Assembly (NCBI GenBank): GCA_003281385.1
Contig: QCCE01000001.1
Coordinates: forward strand, 124,001-188,000
Direction of reading: 5' to 3'
DNA length: 64,000 nt
Source: Prochlorococcus sp. AG-347-K17
GTDB lineage: Bacteria; Cyanobacteriota; Cyanobacteriia; PCC-6307; Cyanobiaceae
Shown here piece by piece: positions 7,999-17,552 of this stretch. Each line of letters opens with the position of its first letter. Position 1 is the first letter of the stretch. The translations under genes were made by a program, and so were the position numbers. The notes under the pieces were generated by a model. That model was not told the DNA's origin and searched no databases. It was given only the letters and a program-made list of their open reading frames with translations.

Positions 7999-8940
7999 TT
8001 AAATAGTAGTATCAGAAAATTTATTTTCCCATAAACTCTTTCTCTGGCTTACAAAAAATACCGAGATAAGAACAAACACCACTCCTATCCACTGAACAAC
8101 TGTGAGCCGTTCATCTAACCAAACACCTCCACTTAAAAGAGCAAATACAGGAGTTAAAAATGCAAGAGTACTAAAACCAGTTATTTCTTTATTATTGGCA
8201 AAGTAGAAAAACAATCCATACGCAATGGCTCCTCCAAAAATACTTGCAAATGACATAAGTCCCCAATCAAATAGTGACCAATCTGGGATTATTTTGAAAC
8301 TTGATTGTAAGCAGTGCTTAATAATTAAGGGGAAACTCCCTAAAACCATGTGCCAACCTGTAACTGCAATTGGATCACTTTTAGTACAAGTAAATCTTAT
8401 TAAAATCGTTCCCAATGCCATAGCTAGAGAAGCTGCAAGCATCCAAAGTTCTCCAAAGTTAAAAGCGACATCATTAATAGAATTATCAGACATCAAAAAC
8501 CAATTTCCTAAAAATTCTTGTGGAACTCCTAAAAATATTATTCCTCCCAATCCAAAAAGAAGTCCTAACCATCCAATTGGATTAATTAAATTTCCAAAAA
8601 TTGCTCTTGCTAAAATAGCTACCAAAAGTGGTTGAGAATCAATTAAAACAGAACCTAACCCTGCTCCAGTTTTTTCAATACCATAAGTTAAAAATAGTTG
8701 AAAGAAAGTGGCATCGACAATAGTAAATACTAAAAACCACTTCAAATCGCACTTATAAATTTTTAAATCTCTTTTAAACAAATATGTTGTTATTAGAACA
8801 AGAATACCAGCAGGAAGTAATCTTAAAGAAGCCACAAACTCCGGCCCAGCACTAGATACTAAGGGAGTCATAGCCGCCATTGAAGTACCCCAAAGTGCAA
8901 AAGGGAGTATCATTAAAAACCAATTTAGGATTGAATTCAT
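7999..8940 (-). CDS. EamA/DMT family transporter
   Basis: A 313-residue inner-membrane protein with ten hydrophobic helices arranged as two EamA repeats of about 140 residues, typical of drug/metabolite exporters. Signatures are LPFALWGTSMA at the start, GSVLIDSQPLLVAILA near the end of repeat one, and FLTPVFALLSGGVWLDE in repeat two. It is the first gene of a likely three-gene minus-strand run with two glycosyltransferases, and is divergent from sppA with about 50 bases between. Substrate unknown; amino acids or nucleotide precursors are common for the family. Confidence 0.88.
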   Translation of the reverse strand: MNSILNWFLMILPFALWGTSMAAMTPLVSSAGPEFVASLRLLPAGILVLITTYLFKRDLKIYKCDLKWFLVFTIVDATFFQLFLTYGIEKTGAGLGSVLIDSQPLLVAILARAIFGNLINPIGWLGLLFGLGGIIFLGVPQEFLGNWFLMSDNSINDVAFNFGELWMLAASLAMALGTILIRFTCTKSDPIAVTGWHMVLGSFPLIIKHCLQSSFKIIPDWSLFDWGLMSFASIFGGAIAYGLFFYFANNKEITGFSTLAFLTPVFALLSGGVWLDERLTVVQWIGVVFVLISVFFVSQRKSLWENKFSDTTI

Positions 8941-8992
8941 TAGGTCTGCTGATAATCTTTTTAAAGTAGTTTTATGAATTTACCTTAAAAGA

Positions 8993-9802
8993 ATGATTTG
9001 GCCTTTTAGACGAAAATCAAAAAAAAGAATGGCTCGTATAGTAATTGATGAGCCAATTACAAGTTCAACAAGAGTTTCTGTCCTTAAAGCTCTTAAACAA
9101 ATTGAGGATAGAGAATTTCCTGCTTTAATCGTGAGAATTGATTCGCCAGGCGGTACTGTTGGAGATAGCCAAGAAATATATTCTGCTATTAAAAGAGTAA
9201 AAGAAAAAGGATGTAAAGTCATCGCTAGCTTTGGGAACATCTCAGCATCTGGAGGTGTTTATATTGGTGTTGCATCTGACAAAATAGTTGCTAATCCAGG
9301 AACAATTACGGGATCTATTGGTGTGATTATAAGAGGAAATAATTTATCAGAATTATTAGATAAAATTGGCATTAAATTCGAAACTGTTAAAAGCGGTTTA
9401 TTTAAGGATATACTTTCTCCTGATAAGCCTTTAAGTGAGGAAGGAAGGAAATTGCTTCAAGGCCTTATTGATGAAAGCTACAACCAATTTACTGAAGCTG
9501 TTGCTGAAGGAAGAAATTTACCTGTTGAAGAAGTTAGGAAATTTGCTGATGGAAGGATTTTCACTGGTACTCAAGCTAAAGAATTAGGACTAGTTGATGA
9601 GGTTGGAGATGAATTTGTTGCTAGGGAACTAGCTGCAGAAATGGTTAATATTGATCCCAAAATGCAGCCCTTAACTTTTGGTAAGAAAAAGAAGAAAATA
9701 CTTGGTCTAATCCCTGGAAGTAGAATGATTGAAAAAATTATCAATAACATCTTTTTTGAGTTTGACTCATCAAATAAAGTACTTTGGTTATATAAGCCTT
9801 AA
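8993..9802 (+). CDS. sppA: SppA-type S49 signal peptide peptidase (short form)
   Basis: A 269-residue serine protease of family S49 that degrades cleaved signal peptides or membrane-associated peptides. The catalytic Ser-Lys dyad can be placed at S86 (in NISASGGVYIG) and K138 (in SGLFKDILSP). IDSPGG at 50-54 forms the oxyanion-side loop. This is the single-domain short form. The N-terminus is basic and has no clear membrane anchor, so it may be peripheral. It begins with ATG and is followed six bases later by aroH, implying co-transcription. Confidence 0.92.
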   Translation: MIWPFRRKSKKRMARIVIDEPITSSTRVSVLKALKQIEDREFPALIVRIDSPGGTVGDSQEIYSAIKRVKEKGCKVIASFGNISASGGVYIGVASDKIVANPGTITGSIGVIIRGNNLSELLDKIGIKFETVKSGLFKDILSPDKPLSEEGRKLLQGLIDESYNQFTEAVAEGRNLPVEEVRKFADGRIFTGTQAKELGLVDEVGDEFVARELAAEMVNIDPKMQPLTFGKKKKKILGLIPGSRMIEKIINNIFFEFDSSNKVLWLYKP

Positions 9803-9808
9803 ATCTAA

Positions 9809-10192
9809 ATGTCTGAAAAAATGAAAGATGATTATAAAGTTGTATTTATTCGTGGAGCTACTACAGCATCTGGGAATTCTGTTAAGGAAATTGAAGTTGC
9901 AGTAGTGGAATTGATTAATGAAATGATTTCACGCAACAATCTTATTAAGACAAACATTTTATCCATTACATTCACCGCAACAAAAGATTTAGATGCATGT
10001 TTCCCTGCTTCTGTGGCAAGAAAATTTAATGGACTTGATTCAGTAGCATTTATAGACTGCCAACAAATGTACGTATCCAGTGATATTGATTTTTGTATAA
10101 GAATTATGGCTCAAGTTTTATTGCCACCCAATTACCCAGTAAAGCATCCCTATTTAAGAGGCGCTGCAATATTAAGAACCGATAGATGTTAA
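9809..10192 (+). CDS. aroH: Chorismate mutase, AroH type
   Basis: A 127-residue monofunctional chorismate mutase that converts chorismate to prephenate for phenylalanine and tyrosine synthesis. It shows the trimeric AroH fold signature: FIRGATTASGNS near 13-24, SITFTATKDLDACFPA near 51-66, and a C-terminal HPYLRGAAILRTD. The active-site arginine (FIRGAT) and the later arginine are present. Length matches the family. It follows sppA closely, as in many picocyanobacteria. ATG start. Confidence 0.95.
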   Translation: MSEKMKDDYKVVFIRGATTASGNSVKEIEVAVVELINEMISRNNLIKTNILSITFTATKDLDACFPASVARKFNGLDSVAFIDCQQMYVSSDIDFCIRIMAQVLLPPNYPVKHPYLRGAAILRTDRC

Positions 10193-10262
10193 CCTTAGTA
10201 AAACTTTTTTCCGCTTAAAATTTGATTAGCACGAAATCAACCCTTAAAAATTAATTAACTCA

Positions 10263-10838
10263 ATGTTCAAAAACACAAGGAAATTTTCATTAAATTTTAA
10301 AATTTTAAGATTTTTTATTATTCCTGCAATTTTAATTTCAACTCCTTTTTTCCATAATTTTAAAGATGTTAAAGCATTGGAATTTCAATGGGATCAAGAC
10401 TCTAATTTTAGGCGATTAAAGTGGTTTCAAAAAGAAAATGAAAGGAAATTCAGAAATACAATTTATTTTTTCTTTAGACCATCTGATAGAAAGACTGACC
10501 TCTTAAAAATTAATCTAGCAATACCTAAATCCTTTAAATCCACTTTAAAAAATGAAAAAATTAGTTTTTGCAAAGTAAGAATAGGCGGTTTTGAGAATAG
10601 AACAAAATGTTTAGAGGATATTCCAGCTGATATTGAAATAAACACTAATGAATCAGGCATGCGATCACTAGATATTTACCCCTACAGCCCAATTCCCTCC
10701 AATAAAGACAGTTATGCAGTTGTCTTAAAAGTCTTTAATCCCAAAAAATCAGGTTTATATCAATTTCATTCATATGGGCAACCCAGGGGGAAATCATTTT
10801 CAAGTTATTTAGGAAGCTGGACTATAGTGATCGATTAA
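10263..10838 (+). CDS. DUF2808 exported protein
   Basis: A 191-residue protein with an N-terminal signal peptide (basic residues to 16, hydrophobic core 17-30, likely cleavage after VKA near 38), so it is exported to the periplasm or envelope. The C-terminal part with FNPKKSGLYQFHSYGQP matches the cyanobacterial DUF2808 family, whose function is unknown. It starts with ATG about 70 bases after aroH and precedes rpmH by 30 bases. Possibly transcribed with the rpmH-rnpA group. Confidence 0.85.
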   Translation: MFKNTRKFSLNFKILRFFIIPAILISTPFFHNFKDVKALEFQWDQDSNFRRLKWFQKENERKFRNTIYFFFRPSDRKTDLLKINLAIPKSFKSTLKNEKISFCKVRIGGFENRTKCLEDIPADIEINTNESGMRSLDIYPYSPIPSNKDSYAVVLKVFNPKKSGLYQFHSYGQPRGKSFSSYLGSWTIVID

Positions 10839-10868
10839 GTGATAAATTAAATAAGGATAATTAAACAA

Positions 10869-11006
10869 ATGACTAAAAGAACTTTTGGCGGAACTTCAAG
10901 GAAAAGAAAACGTGTATCTGGTTTTAGAGTAAGAATGCGTTCTCACACAGGTAGAAGAGTTATTAAAAGCAGAAGACAAAAAGGTAGAGAAAGAATAGCT
11001 GTATAA
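10869..11006 (+). CDS. rpmH: Large ribosomal subunit protein bL34
   Basis: A 45-codon frame beginning ATG ACT AAA AGA encodes a very basic protein with the bL34 pattern: [14 protein letters not shown], then [14 protein letters not shown], then a lysine/arginine-rich tail. It starts the conserved rpmH-rnpA-(PH protein)-yidC order. It is only 12 bases upstream of rnpA. Its length is typical for bL34. Confidence 0.97.
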
Positions 11007-11018
11007 CTTCAAATTTAA

Positions 11019-11405
11019 ATGGCCTTACCAAAGGATATGCGTTTAAAAGGTCATAGGACTTTTAATTATATTCATAAAAATTCCACAACATATCACGGAA
11101 AATTAATGACATTTAAAGTTGCAAGATCAAATCCAGAAATTCTCTTAACCCATAAACAGAAACATATCTCAAACAAATTTAAGATCGCAATTGCTATTAG
11201 TAAAAAGGTTTCAAAAAAAGCTGTAGAGAGAAATAAATTAAGAAGAATCCTGCAAGAGTGGTTATTAACAAACATTAAAAAAATTGATAACCACAAACCA
11301 TATTGGTTACTTGTTAACCTTAAGTTTGGGGATTTCTGCAATGATAAAAGTAGACTTTTGGAGGAATTTCAAAACTTAATGTTCAAATCTCATCTAATCA
11401 AATGA
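11019..11405 (+). CDS. rnpA: Ribonuclease P protein component
   Basis: A 128-residue basic protein that assists the RNase P RNA in maturing the 5' ends of tRNAs. The family core IAIAISKKVSKKAVERNKLRR at about 57-77 contains the conserved RNR-type helix that binds precursor tRNA. The N-terminal KGHRTFNYIHKN matches the substrate-binding start of the family. It starts with ATG and its final bases overlap the next gene start (ATGA). Placed between rpmH and yidC as in most bacteria. Confidence 0.96.
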   Translation: MALPKDMRLKGHRTFNYIHKNSTTYHGKLMTFKVARSNPEILLTHKQKHISNKFKIAIAISKKVSKKAVERNKLRRILQEWLLTNIKKIDNHKPYWLLVNLKFGDFCNDKSRLLEEFQNLMFKSHLIK

Positions 11406-11815
11406 TTAACATGAATGAAGAAATCTTTTATGAAGGTGGGCCTGCAAAAAGTGATTTAATAATAAATTTACTTGCAGCCATAACTATTCTTGGATTACCA
11501 TTTACCTTTGCGGCAATAGTTCGAGCATTATGGTTAAGATTCAAAATCACAAACAAAAGAATCTCTATTGATGGAGGTTGGTTTGGTAAAAACAAAACAC
11601 AAATTTCATTAAGTAACATTGAAGAAATCAGATCTATTCCTAGGGGATTCGGATCATATGGCGATATGGTTCTTATTCTTAATGATGGATCAAAAGTTGA
11701 AATGAAATCATTACCTTTATTCAGAGAAAAACAAAAATTTATTGAAGAAAACATAAATAAAAGATCACAAAATCCAACTTTCAATGAGGTACAGGGGTTT
11801 GCTACTAAGTCCTAA
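11402..11815 (+). CDS. PH domain-containing membrane protein
   Basis: A 137-residue protein with a hydrophobic N-terminal hairpin (about 18-44) followed by a bacterial PH-like domain (50-115), including the strand pairs RFKITNKRISIDGG and LILNDGSKVEMKSLP. It overlaps the rnpA stop by four bases, indicating translational coupling; an internal ATG at codon 4 is an alternative start. Its place between rnpA and yidC, normally occupied by small membrane-biogenesis genes, hints at an envelope role. Function unknown. Confidence 0.85.
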   Translation: MINMNEEIFYEGGPAKSDLIINLLAAITILGLPFTFAAIVRALWLRFKITNKRISIDGGWFGKNKTQISLSNIEEIRSIPRGFGSYGDMVLILNDGSKVEMKSLPLFREKQKFIEENINKRSQNPTFNEVQGFATKS

Positions 11816-11887
11816 CTTAATTAATTACAAAAGCCTTTTTTTCCTGTAAAATAAAATGTCTAATAAAATTTCACTCTTTTTAATATC

Positions 11888-13030
11888 GTGATAGGGTTCA
11901 TTTCTGAAAAATTACTTATCCCGATTCTTGATTTTTTCTACGGTTTAGTCCCTAGTTACGGTTTAGCTATTGTTGCTTTGACAGTGGTAATAAGAATTGC
12001 ACTTTTCCCTTTAAGCGCTGGTTCAATAAGAAGCGCTAGAAGGATGAAGATAGCTCAACCAGTAATGCAAAAAAGGCAAGCAGAAATAAAATCTAAGTTT
12101 TCAGGTGATCCAAAAAAACAACAAGAAGAACTTGGAAAACTAATGAATGAATTTGGTAGTCCTCTTGCAGGTTGCCTCCCATTGATAGTACAAATGCCTG
12201 TGCTATTTGCATTGTTTGCAACCTTAAGAGGCTCTCCATTTGCAGATGTCCCCTACAGCATAAATTTCAAAGTAGTTCCTCAAGATCAAATAGCAGCTAT
12301 TGATCCAAAACCTTACAAATCCCCAAGGCACTCAATATTCGTTACAGAAAAATCACATTTTCCTGTAATAGCAACAATCCCTAGTGGAACAAAGTTAGGA
12401 ACAGAAGAATCCGTAAAAATAAATTTACAAACAACTAACGGTAATAGCTATCCAGAAGTTTTATCTAAATACGATAATGGATCGAAATTTCTCCCTACTT
12501 GGTCCGTTTCTAAAGGATCCGAAAATCTGAAAGTTTCTCAAGACGGTACAGTAACAGCCATAAAACCGGGAGATGCAACAATAGAGGCAAAAATCCCCGG
12601 TCTAGCTGCTAAAAGTGGTTTTCTTTTTATCAAAGCTCTTGGTCAAGTTGGTTTTTATGTTGATGGTGCAATTAACTGGGATATCGCAACACTGGTTGGT
12701 GCCTTTGGATTAACCCTACTTCTTTCTCAAGTATTGTCTAGCCAAGGGATGCCATCTAATCCACAGCAATCAACAGCAAATAAAATTACACCAGTGATGA
12801 TTACTGGTATGTTTCTTTTCTTCCCTCTTCCAGCAGGTGTCTTACTATATATGGTTGTTGCCAATATATTTCAGGCATTTCAGACTTTTCTGCTCAATAA
12901 AGAAGCTCTTCCTGAGAATCTTCAGAAAATTTTAGATCAACAATTACTAGCCAAAAATGAAGTAGTAACAGCTTCTACGTCAACCATCTCAGACAAAAGA
13001 TTACCTTTTGAACCTAACAGTAAAAAATAG
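11888..13030 (+). CDS. yidC: Membrane protein insertase YidC/Alb3/Oxa1
   Basis: A 380-residue insertase that helps SecYEG-dependent and independent membrane proteins, including photosystem subunits, into the plasma and thylakoid membranes. Helix 1 at 17-38 is followed by a cytoplasmic coiled-coil region ([17 protein letters not shown]), then [20 protein letters not shown] at about 91-110. A cyanobacterial-type extracytoplasmic insert occupies about 113-255 and contains a BIG2-like piece ([19 protein letters not shown]). Three further helices end the protein. Start is GTG. It lies in the conserved rpmH-rnpA-yidC block, with ycf46 16 bases downstream. Confidence 0.95.
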   Translation: MIGFISEKLLIPILDFFYGLVPSYGLAIVALTVVIRIALFPLSAGSIRSARRMKIAQPVMQKRQAEIKSKFSGDPKKQQEELGKLMNEFGSPLAGCLPLIVQMPVLFALFATLRGSPFADVPYSINFKVVPQDQIAAIDPKPYKSPRHSIFVTEKSHFPVIATIPSGTKLGTEESVKINLQTTNGNSYPEVLSKYDNGSKFLPTWSVSKGSENLKVSQDGTVTAIKPGDATIEAKIPGLAAKSGFLFIKALGQVGFYVDGAINWDIATLVGAFGLTLLLSQVLSSQGMPSNPQQSTANKITPVMITGMFLFFPLPAGVLLYMVVANIFQAFQTFLLNKEALPENLQKILDQQLLAKNEVVTASTSTISDKRLPFEPNSKK

Positions 13031-13045
13031 TCTGAATCTTAAATA

Positions 13046-14542
13046 ATGAATTCTTGGTGTAGAAATTTAGAATTACTCATAAAATCAAGAACCTCATTAA
13101 TTTGGATCAGGACTAAAGAAGAGGAAAGATTAGAAAAATTGGTTAATTTCTCTTGTGAAAGACTAAACATTAAAAGATTTATTTGCTGGGATTGTGTTAG
13201 CGGTATAAAAGGATTAATAAATGAAGAGGGTAAATTTTCAAATAATCCGTTAGGAGTGCTTAATTGGCTTAAAGAACAAAGTTCTGAAGTATCAACAGTT
13301 TTATTAGTTAAAGATTTTCATAAATTTTATGATGATCCATCTATCAATAGAACTATTAAAGAACTATCTTCAAAGCTTAAGGAAACTAGTCATAATTTAA
13401 TTATTAGTTCTCATTTATTTCCATCATCAGAAGAACTGGATGAATTAATAACATTTTTAAATTTACCTTTACCTGATCAAAAAGAATTGAAAAATCTAAT
13501 AAAAAAAATTGCTTCTAATACCAATTCAAATCTTGAGGAACAAGACTTAAACGAACTTTCTATGGCTTCAAGTGGACTAACTGAAATAAAATTAAAGCAA
13601 GTCACTGCAAAAGCCCTTGCTCAAAGAGGGAAAATAAGCAAAGAAGATATTAAAGATATTCTTGAAGAGAAAAAACAAGTTATTGCTAGAAGTGAAATTT
13701 TAGAATTTTTCGAAACCAAATCAAGTCAAAATGATATTGGTGGTTTAGATGTTTTAAAAGTTTGGCTTAATCAAAGATACAGGGCCTTTTCTAAAGAAGC
13801 TAGAGATTATGGATTACCTATTCCAAAAGGAGTATTGCTTGTTGGGGCGCAAGGTACAGGTAAATCGCTTACCGCAAAATCAATTTCTAAGAGTTGGTCG
13901 ATGCCTCTACTAAAGTTAGATGTTGGAAGACTATTTTCTAGCCTTGTTGGTTCAAGTGAGGCAAGAACAAGAGAAACAATATTAAGAGCTGAGGCTATGT
14001 CTCCTTGTATCCTTTGGATCGATGAAATTGATAAGGGCTTCGGTGGAGATGCGAGAAGTGATGGAGGGACAAGTCAGAGGGTTTTGGCAAGTTTGCTAAC
14101 TTGGATGTCTGAAAAAGAATCTGCGGTATTTGTAATTGCTACCGCTAATGCCATTGACAAGCTTCCTGCTGAATTATTGAGGAAAGGTAGGTTTGATGAG
14201 ATATTTTTTCTTGATTTACCAAATTCAGATGAGAGAATAAGCATTCTAGATTTGCACTTAAAGAAAAGAAGACCAAATTACAGTTTTTCTCTCTCTACTA
14301 TCATCGATAGAACAGATGGATTCTCAGGCGCAGAACTTGAACAAGCAGTAATAGAGGGGATGCACATTTCATTTTCCGAAAATAGAGAACTTATGGAGAA
14401 AGATTTAATAAAGGCAGTTTCGGAATTAGTTCCTTTATCAAGAACAGCTAAAGAGCAAATTGATTTACTAAAAAAATGGTCATCTACAGGACGTGCTCGA
14501 TCTGCATCGTCACTAAAATTTAATCTTGAAAATATTACATAA
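13046..14542 (+). CDS. ycf46: Ycf46-like AAA+ ATPase
   Basis: A 498-residue soluble AAA+ protein of the Ycf46 type found in cyanobacteria and some algal plastids. An N-terminal helical domain (1-225) precedes the ATPase core. Walker A is GAQGTGKS near 267-274, Walker B is ILWIDEIDKGFGG near 323-335, and LLRKGRFDEIFFLDLP near 378-393 carries the arginine finger region. Reported links are to CO2 use and photosynthesis regulation, but the precise role is unsettled. It starts with ATG, 16 bases after yidC. Confidence 0.92.
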   Translation: MNSWCRNLELLIKSRTSLIWIRTKEEERLEKLVNFSCERLNIKRFICWDCVSGIKGLINEEGKFSNNPLGVLNWLKEQSSEVSTVLLVKDFHKFYDDPSINRTIKELSSKLKETSHNLIISSHLFPSSEELDELITFLNLPLPDQKELKNLIKKIASNTNSNLEEQDLNELSMASSGLTEIKLKQVTAKALAQRGKISKEDIKDILEEKKQVIARSEILEFFETKSSQNDIGGLDVLKVWLNQRYRAFSKEARDYGLPIPKGVLLVGAQGTGKSLTAKSISKSWSMPLLKLDVGRLFSSLVGSSEARTRETILRAEAMSPCILWIDEIDKGFGGDARSDGGTSQRVLASLLTWMSEKESAVFVIATANAIDKLPAELLRKGRFDEIFFLDLPNSDERISILDLHLKKRRPNYSFSLSTIIDRTDGFSGAELEQAVIEGMHISFSENRELMEKDLIKAVSELVPLSRTAKEQIDLLKKWSSTGRARSASSLKFNLENIT

Positions 14543-14633
14543 GTTAGAAATCATTAATTTAGTTAATATTTCATCAAAAACCCCAAATAATGAATTGATA
14601 TTAACTATGTTTATTAAGGTATAAAAAAAAAGA

Positions 14634-15911
14634 GTGCTAGATCAAAAATTTATAAGAGAAAATCCAAAATCTGTTGAAGAGAATTTATCCTTGAGAGGAA
14701 AAGTCTACAATATATCTCAAATACACGAATTAACTGTCAAGAAAAAAGATATCGATGTAGAAATCTCCAGTCTTCAATCTGACAGCAAAAAGTTAAGCAA
14801 ATTAATTGGTCAAGAAATTAGAAAATCCCAAAGTGATAATTCTCTAGAACTAATTTCTTTAAAAAAGAAGGGAAACGAATACAGAATCAAAATTTCTGAA
14901 TTGGAAGAGAAACAAAGAATATTAGGGCAAGAGATAAACAATCAAATTTCAAATTTACCTAATTTCCCTAGCAAAGATGCACCTATCGGCAAAGATGAAA
15001 GTAATAATATCCAAGTGAAAACTTGGGGAGATCCTTTTATAGGTGATAATCTTAAATCTCATTGGGAAATAGGCGAAAATCTTAATTTATTCGACTCTAT
15101 AAATTCAACAAAAATATCAAAAAGTCGTTTTATTACTCTTATAGGTAATGGTGCCAGATTAGAGAGAGCATTAATAAATTTCATGCTGGATGAGCATACC
15201 AAAAATGGTTATTTAGAGTTAATGCCTCCAGCTTTAGTAAATTCTGAGAGTCTTAAGGGATCTGGACAGCTACCTAAATTTTCAAATGAAAGTTTTAAGT
15301 GTTCTAACGATGATTTATGGCTTTCTCCAACAGCTGAAGTTCCACTAACTGCTTTTCATAAAAATGAAATTATTGATTGCAATCAGTTGCCTCTTAAGTA
15401 TGTTGCATATAGTCCATGTTTTAGGAGAGAAGCTGGAAGTTATGGAAAGGATACAAAAGGTTTAATAAGACTTCATCAATTTAACAAGGTTGAACTATAT
15501 TGGTTCTGTGAACCGAGTCAATCTTTAGAAGCTCATAAAAAGATTACTTCTGATGCCGAAAGCATTTTAAAAAAGCTAAACCTTCCCTACAGACTAGTAG
15601 ATATTTGTACTGGAGACCTTGGCTTTTCTTCTAGTAGAACTTTTGATCTTGAAGTCTGGCTACCAAGTAGTAAATGTTATAGAGAAATTTCTAGTTGCAG
15701 CAATTGTTTAGACTTTCAAGCACGCAGATCATCAATAAGAACAAAAATTGATAAAAAAAATATATATTTACACACTTTAAATGGAAGTGGCCTTGCTATC
15801 GGAAGGACAATGGCTGCGATTCTTGAAAACGGTCAACAAAAAGACGGAAGCGTTAGAATTCCAGATGCTCTTATTCCATATTTTGGATCAAATTTTTTAA
15901 AAACTGCCTAA
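14634..15911 (+). CDS. serS: Seryl-tRNA synthetase
   Basis: A 425-residue class II aminoacyl-tRNA synthetase charging tRNA-Ser with serine in the cytoplasm. The N-terminal coiled-coil arm covers about 30-105. Catalytic motif 2 is [17 protein letters not shown] near 264-280, and motif 3 is [17 protein letters not shown] near 384-400. Start is GTG. It ends nine bases before rseP and may be co-transcribed with it. Length is normal for the family. Confidence 0.97.
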   Translation: MLDQKFIRENPKSVEENLSLRGKVYNISQIHELTVKKKDIDVEISSLQSDSKKLSKLIGQEIRKSQSDNSLELISLKKKGNEYRIKISELEEKQRILGQEINNQISNLPNFPSKDAPIGKDESNNIQVKTWGDPFIGDNLKSHWEIGENLNLFDSINSTKISKSRFITLIGNGARLERALINFMLDEHTKNGYLELMPPALVNSESLKGSGQLPKFSNESFKCSNDDLWLSPTAEVPLTAFHKNEIIDCNQLPLKYVAYSPCFRREAGSYGKDTKGLIRLHQFNKVELYWFCEPSQSLEAHKKITSDAESILKKLNLPYRLVDICTGDLGFSSSRTFDLEVWLPSSKCYREISSCSNCLDFQARRSSIRTKIDKKNIYLHTLNGSGLAIGRTMAAILENGQQKDGSVRIPDALIPYFGSNFLKTA

Positions 15912-15920
15912 TATAAAAAA

Positions 15921-17000
15921 ATGAATGTTTTAACCTCAATTACGGTTCTGGGATTCCTCATTTTTTTTCATGAGATGGGCCATTTTCTTGCAGCAATTTT
16001 GCAAGGCATATATGTTGATGGATTTTCAATTGGTTTTGGACCCTCAATAATTCAGAAAAAATATAAAGACATAACTTATTCATTTAGAGCCTTTCCCCTA
16101 GGAGGATTTGTTTCCTTCCCTGATGAAGAATTAAATAAAATTGACCCTAAAGATCCAAACCTTTTAAAAAATAGACCAATAATTCAAAGGGTTATTGTTA
16201 TCTCTGCTGGCGTATTCGCAAACTTAATCCTTGCTTACTCAATCTTAATTATAAATGTAACTACTGTAGGTATTCCCTTTGATCCAGAACCAGGAATTTT
16301 AGTTTTGGCGACTCAACCTGAAAAAGCTGCATCTCTTGCTGGTTTAGAATCAGGTGACAAAATCTTAAAAATTGAAAATAGTACTTTAGGGGTTGGTGAT
16401 AAAGCGGTTTCCACTTTAGTAAAAAAGATTCAAAATTCATCAGATGAACCAATTTTAATAAAAATTGAAAGGAATGGGATTTTTAAAGATTTAACGTTAA
16501 TACCAAAGAATGTAGATGGCAAAGGAACCATAGGTGCTCAATTACAACCAAATATAAGAAAAGAAACTAAAAAGACAAAAAATATCTACGACCTTTTTAA
16601 ATACACTAATAATGAGTTTTCATCACTTTTGGTGAAAACAATTCAAGGTTATAAAGGTTTAATAACCAATTTCTCTTCAACAGCACAACAATTAAGCGGG
16701 CCAGTCAAAATTGTTGAAATTGGCGCTCAACTATCTCAACAAGGCGGGACTGGAATATTATTATTTGCAGCTTTAATTTCTATTAATTTAGCAGTTCTTA
16801 ATTCATTGCCTTTACCTCTACTAGATGGAGGTCAACTTGTTTTTACCTTAATTGAAGGTTTAAGAGGAAAACCTGTTCCAGTTAAAGTACAAATGGCTGT
16901 TACTCAATCAAGTTTTTTTCTTTTAGTTGGACTTAGTGTTCTTCTTATTATAAGGGATACGAGTCAACTTTTAATTGTTCAAAGATTACTAAATCAATAA
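15921..17000 (+). CDS. rseP: RseP/S2P-type site-2 intramembrane metalloprotease
   Basis: A 359-residue zinc protease that cuts within membrane helices, for example of anti-sigma factors. The zinc-binding HEMGH sits in helix 1 at residues 17-21. The second metal-ligand motif NSLPLPLLDGGQ lies in the third helix region near 290-301. A single PDZ domain occupies about 105-190. Length and layout are typical. It starts with ATG nine bases after serS and is followed about 60 bases later by rpsN. Confidence 0.94.
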   Translation: MNVLTSITVLGFLIFFHEMGHFLAAILQGIYVDGFSIGFGPSIIQKKYKDITYSFRAFPLGGFVSFPDEELNKIDPKDPNLLKNRPIIQRVIVISAGVFANLILAYSILIINVTTVGIPFDPEPGILVLATQPEKAASLAGLESGDKILKIENSTLGVGDKAVSTLVKKIQNSSDEPILIKIERNGIFKDLTLIPKNVDGKGTIGAQLQPNIRKETKKTKNIYDLFKYTNNEFSSLLVKTIQGYKGLITNFSSTAQQLSGPVKIVEIGAQLSQQGGTGILLFAALISINLAVLNSLPLPLLDGGQLVFTLIEGLRGKPVPVKVQMAVTQSSFFLLVGLSVLLIIRDTSQLLIVQRLLNQ

Positions 17001-17063
17001 CTAAATTACAAAATTTGTTGGTCAGGCTGTTAATATAATAAATAGTTTATTAAAAATTTTTCG

Positions 17064-17366
17064 ATGGCGAAAAAGTCCATGATTGCAAGAGAAGTAAAAC
17101 GTAAAAAACTTGTAAAAAAATATGCTGAAAAAAGAAAATCTCTTTTAGAAGAATTTAAAGCCGCTAAAGGTCCCATGGATAGATTAGAAATCCATAGAAA
17201 GATACAAAATCTGCCAAGAAACTCTGCACCTAATAGAGTTAGGAATAGATGCTGGGTTACTGGAAAACCAAGAGGTGTTTATAGAGATTTTGGTCTTTGC
17301 AGGAATCAGTTGAGACAAAGAGCTCATAATGGAGAACTCCCTGGAGTAGTTAAATCAAGTTGGTAA
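17064..17366 (+). CDS. rpsN: Small ribosomal subunit protein uS14
   Basis: A 100-residue basic ribosomal protein. The C-terminal segment with [20 protein letters not shown] is diagnostic for uS14. This is the long form with single cysteines and no CxxC pairs, so it is the zinc-independent type. ATG start. A TATAAT-like hexamer at 17034-17039 could be its -10 box, but no good -35 was seen. About 186 bases separate it from pnp. Confidence 0.97.
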   Translation: MAKKSMIAREVKRKKLVKKYAEKRKSLLEEFKAAKGPMDRLEIHRKIQNLPRNSAPNRVRNRCWVTGKPRGVYRDFGLCRNQLRQRAHNGELPGVVKSSW

Positions 17367-17552
17367 TAAATTTTTTTTGTTTTAAACATTATATTTTTCT
17401 GGGAAGATGAAAATTTATTTGGATTAAGATTTTTTGAATAAAGTTCATTTGTAGAACAATTTTTAAAATTTTTACAGCTTATTTAAATAATTGACTCAAT
17501 ATGTCCCTATAAAATGTAAGAATAAATTATGTATAGATTTATAATTTAAAAA

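Noticed and set aside
11428-11784. A 118-codon minus-strand frame inside the PH-domain gene
   Set aside because: The plus-strand gene fits the rnpA-yidC operon and overlaps rnpA by four bases; the antisense frame has no independent support.
17491-17515. TTGACT followed by a TATAAA/TAAAAT stretch as pnp promoter
   Set aside because: The spacing between the hexamers is only 11-13 bases, too short for a standard sigma70 promoter.
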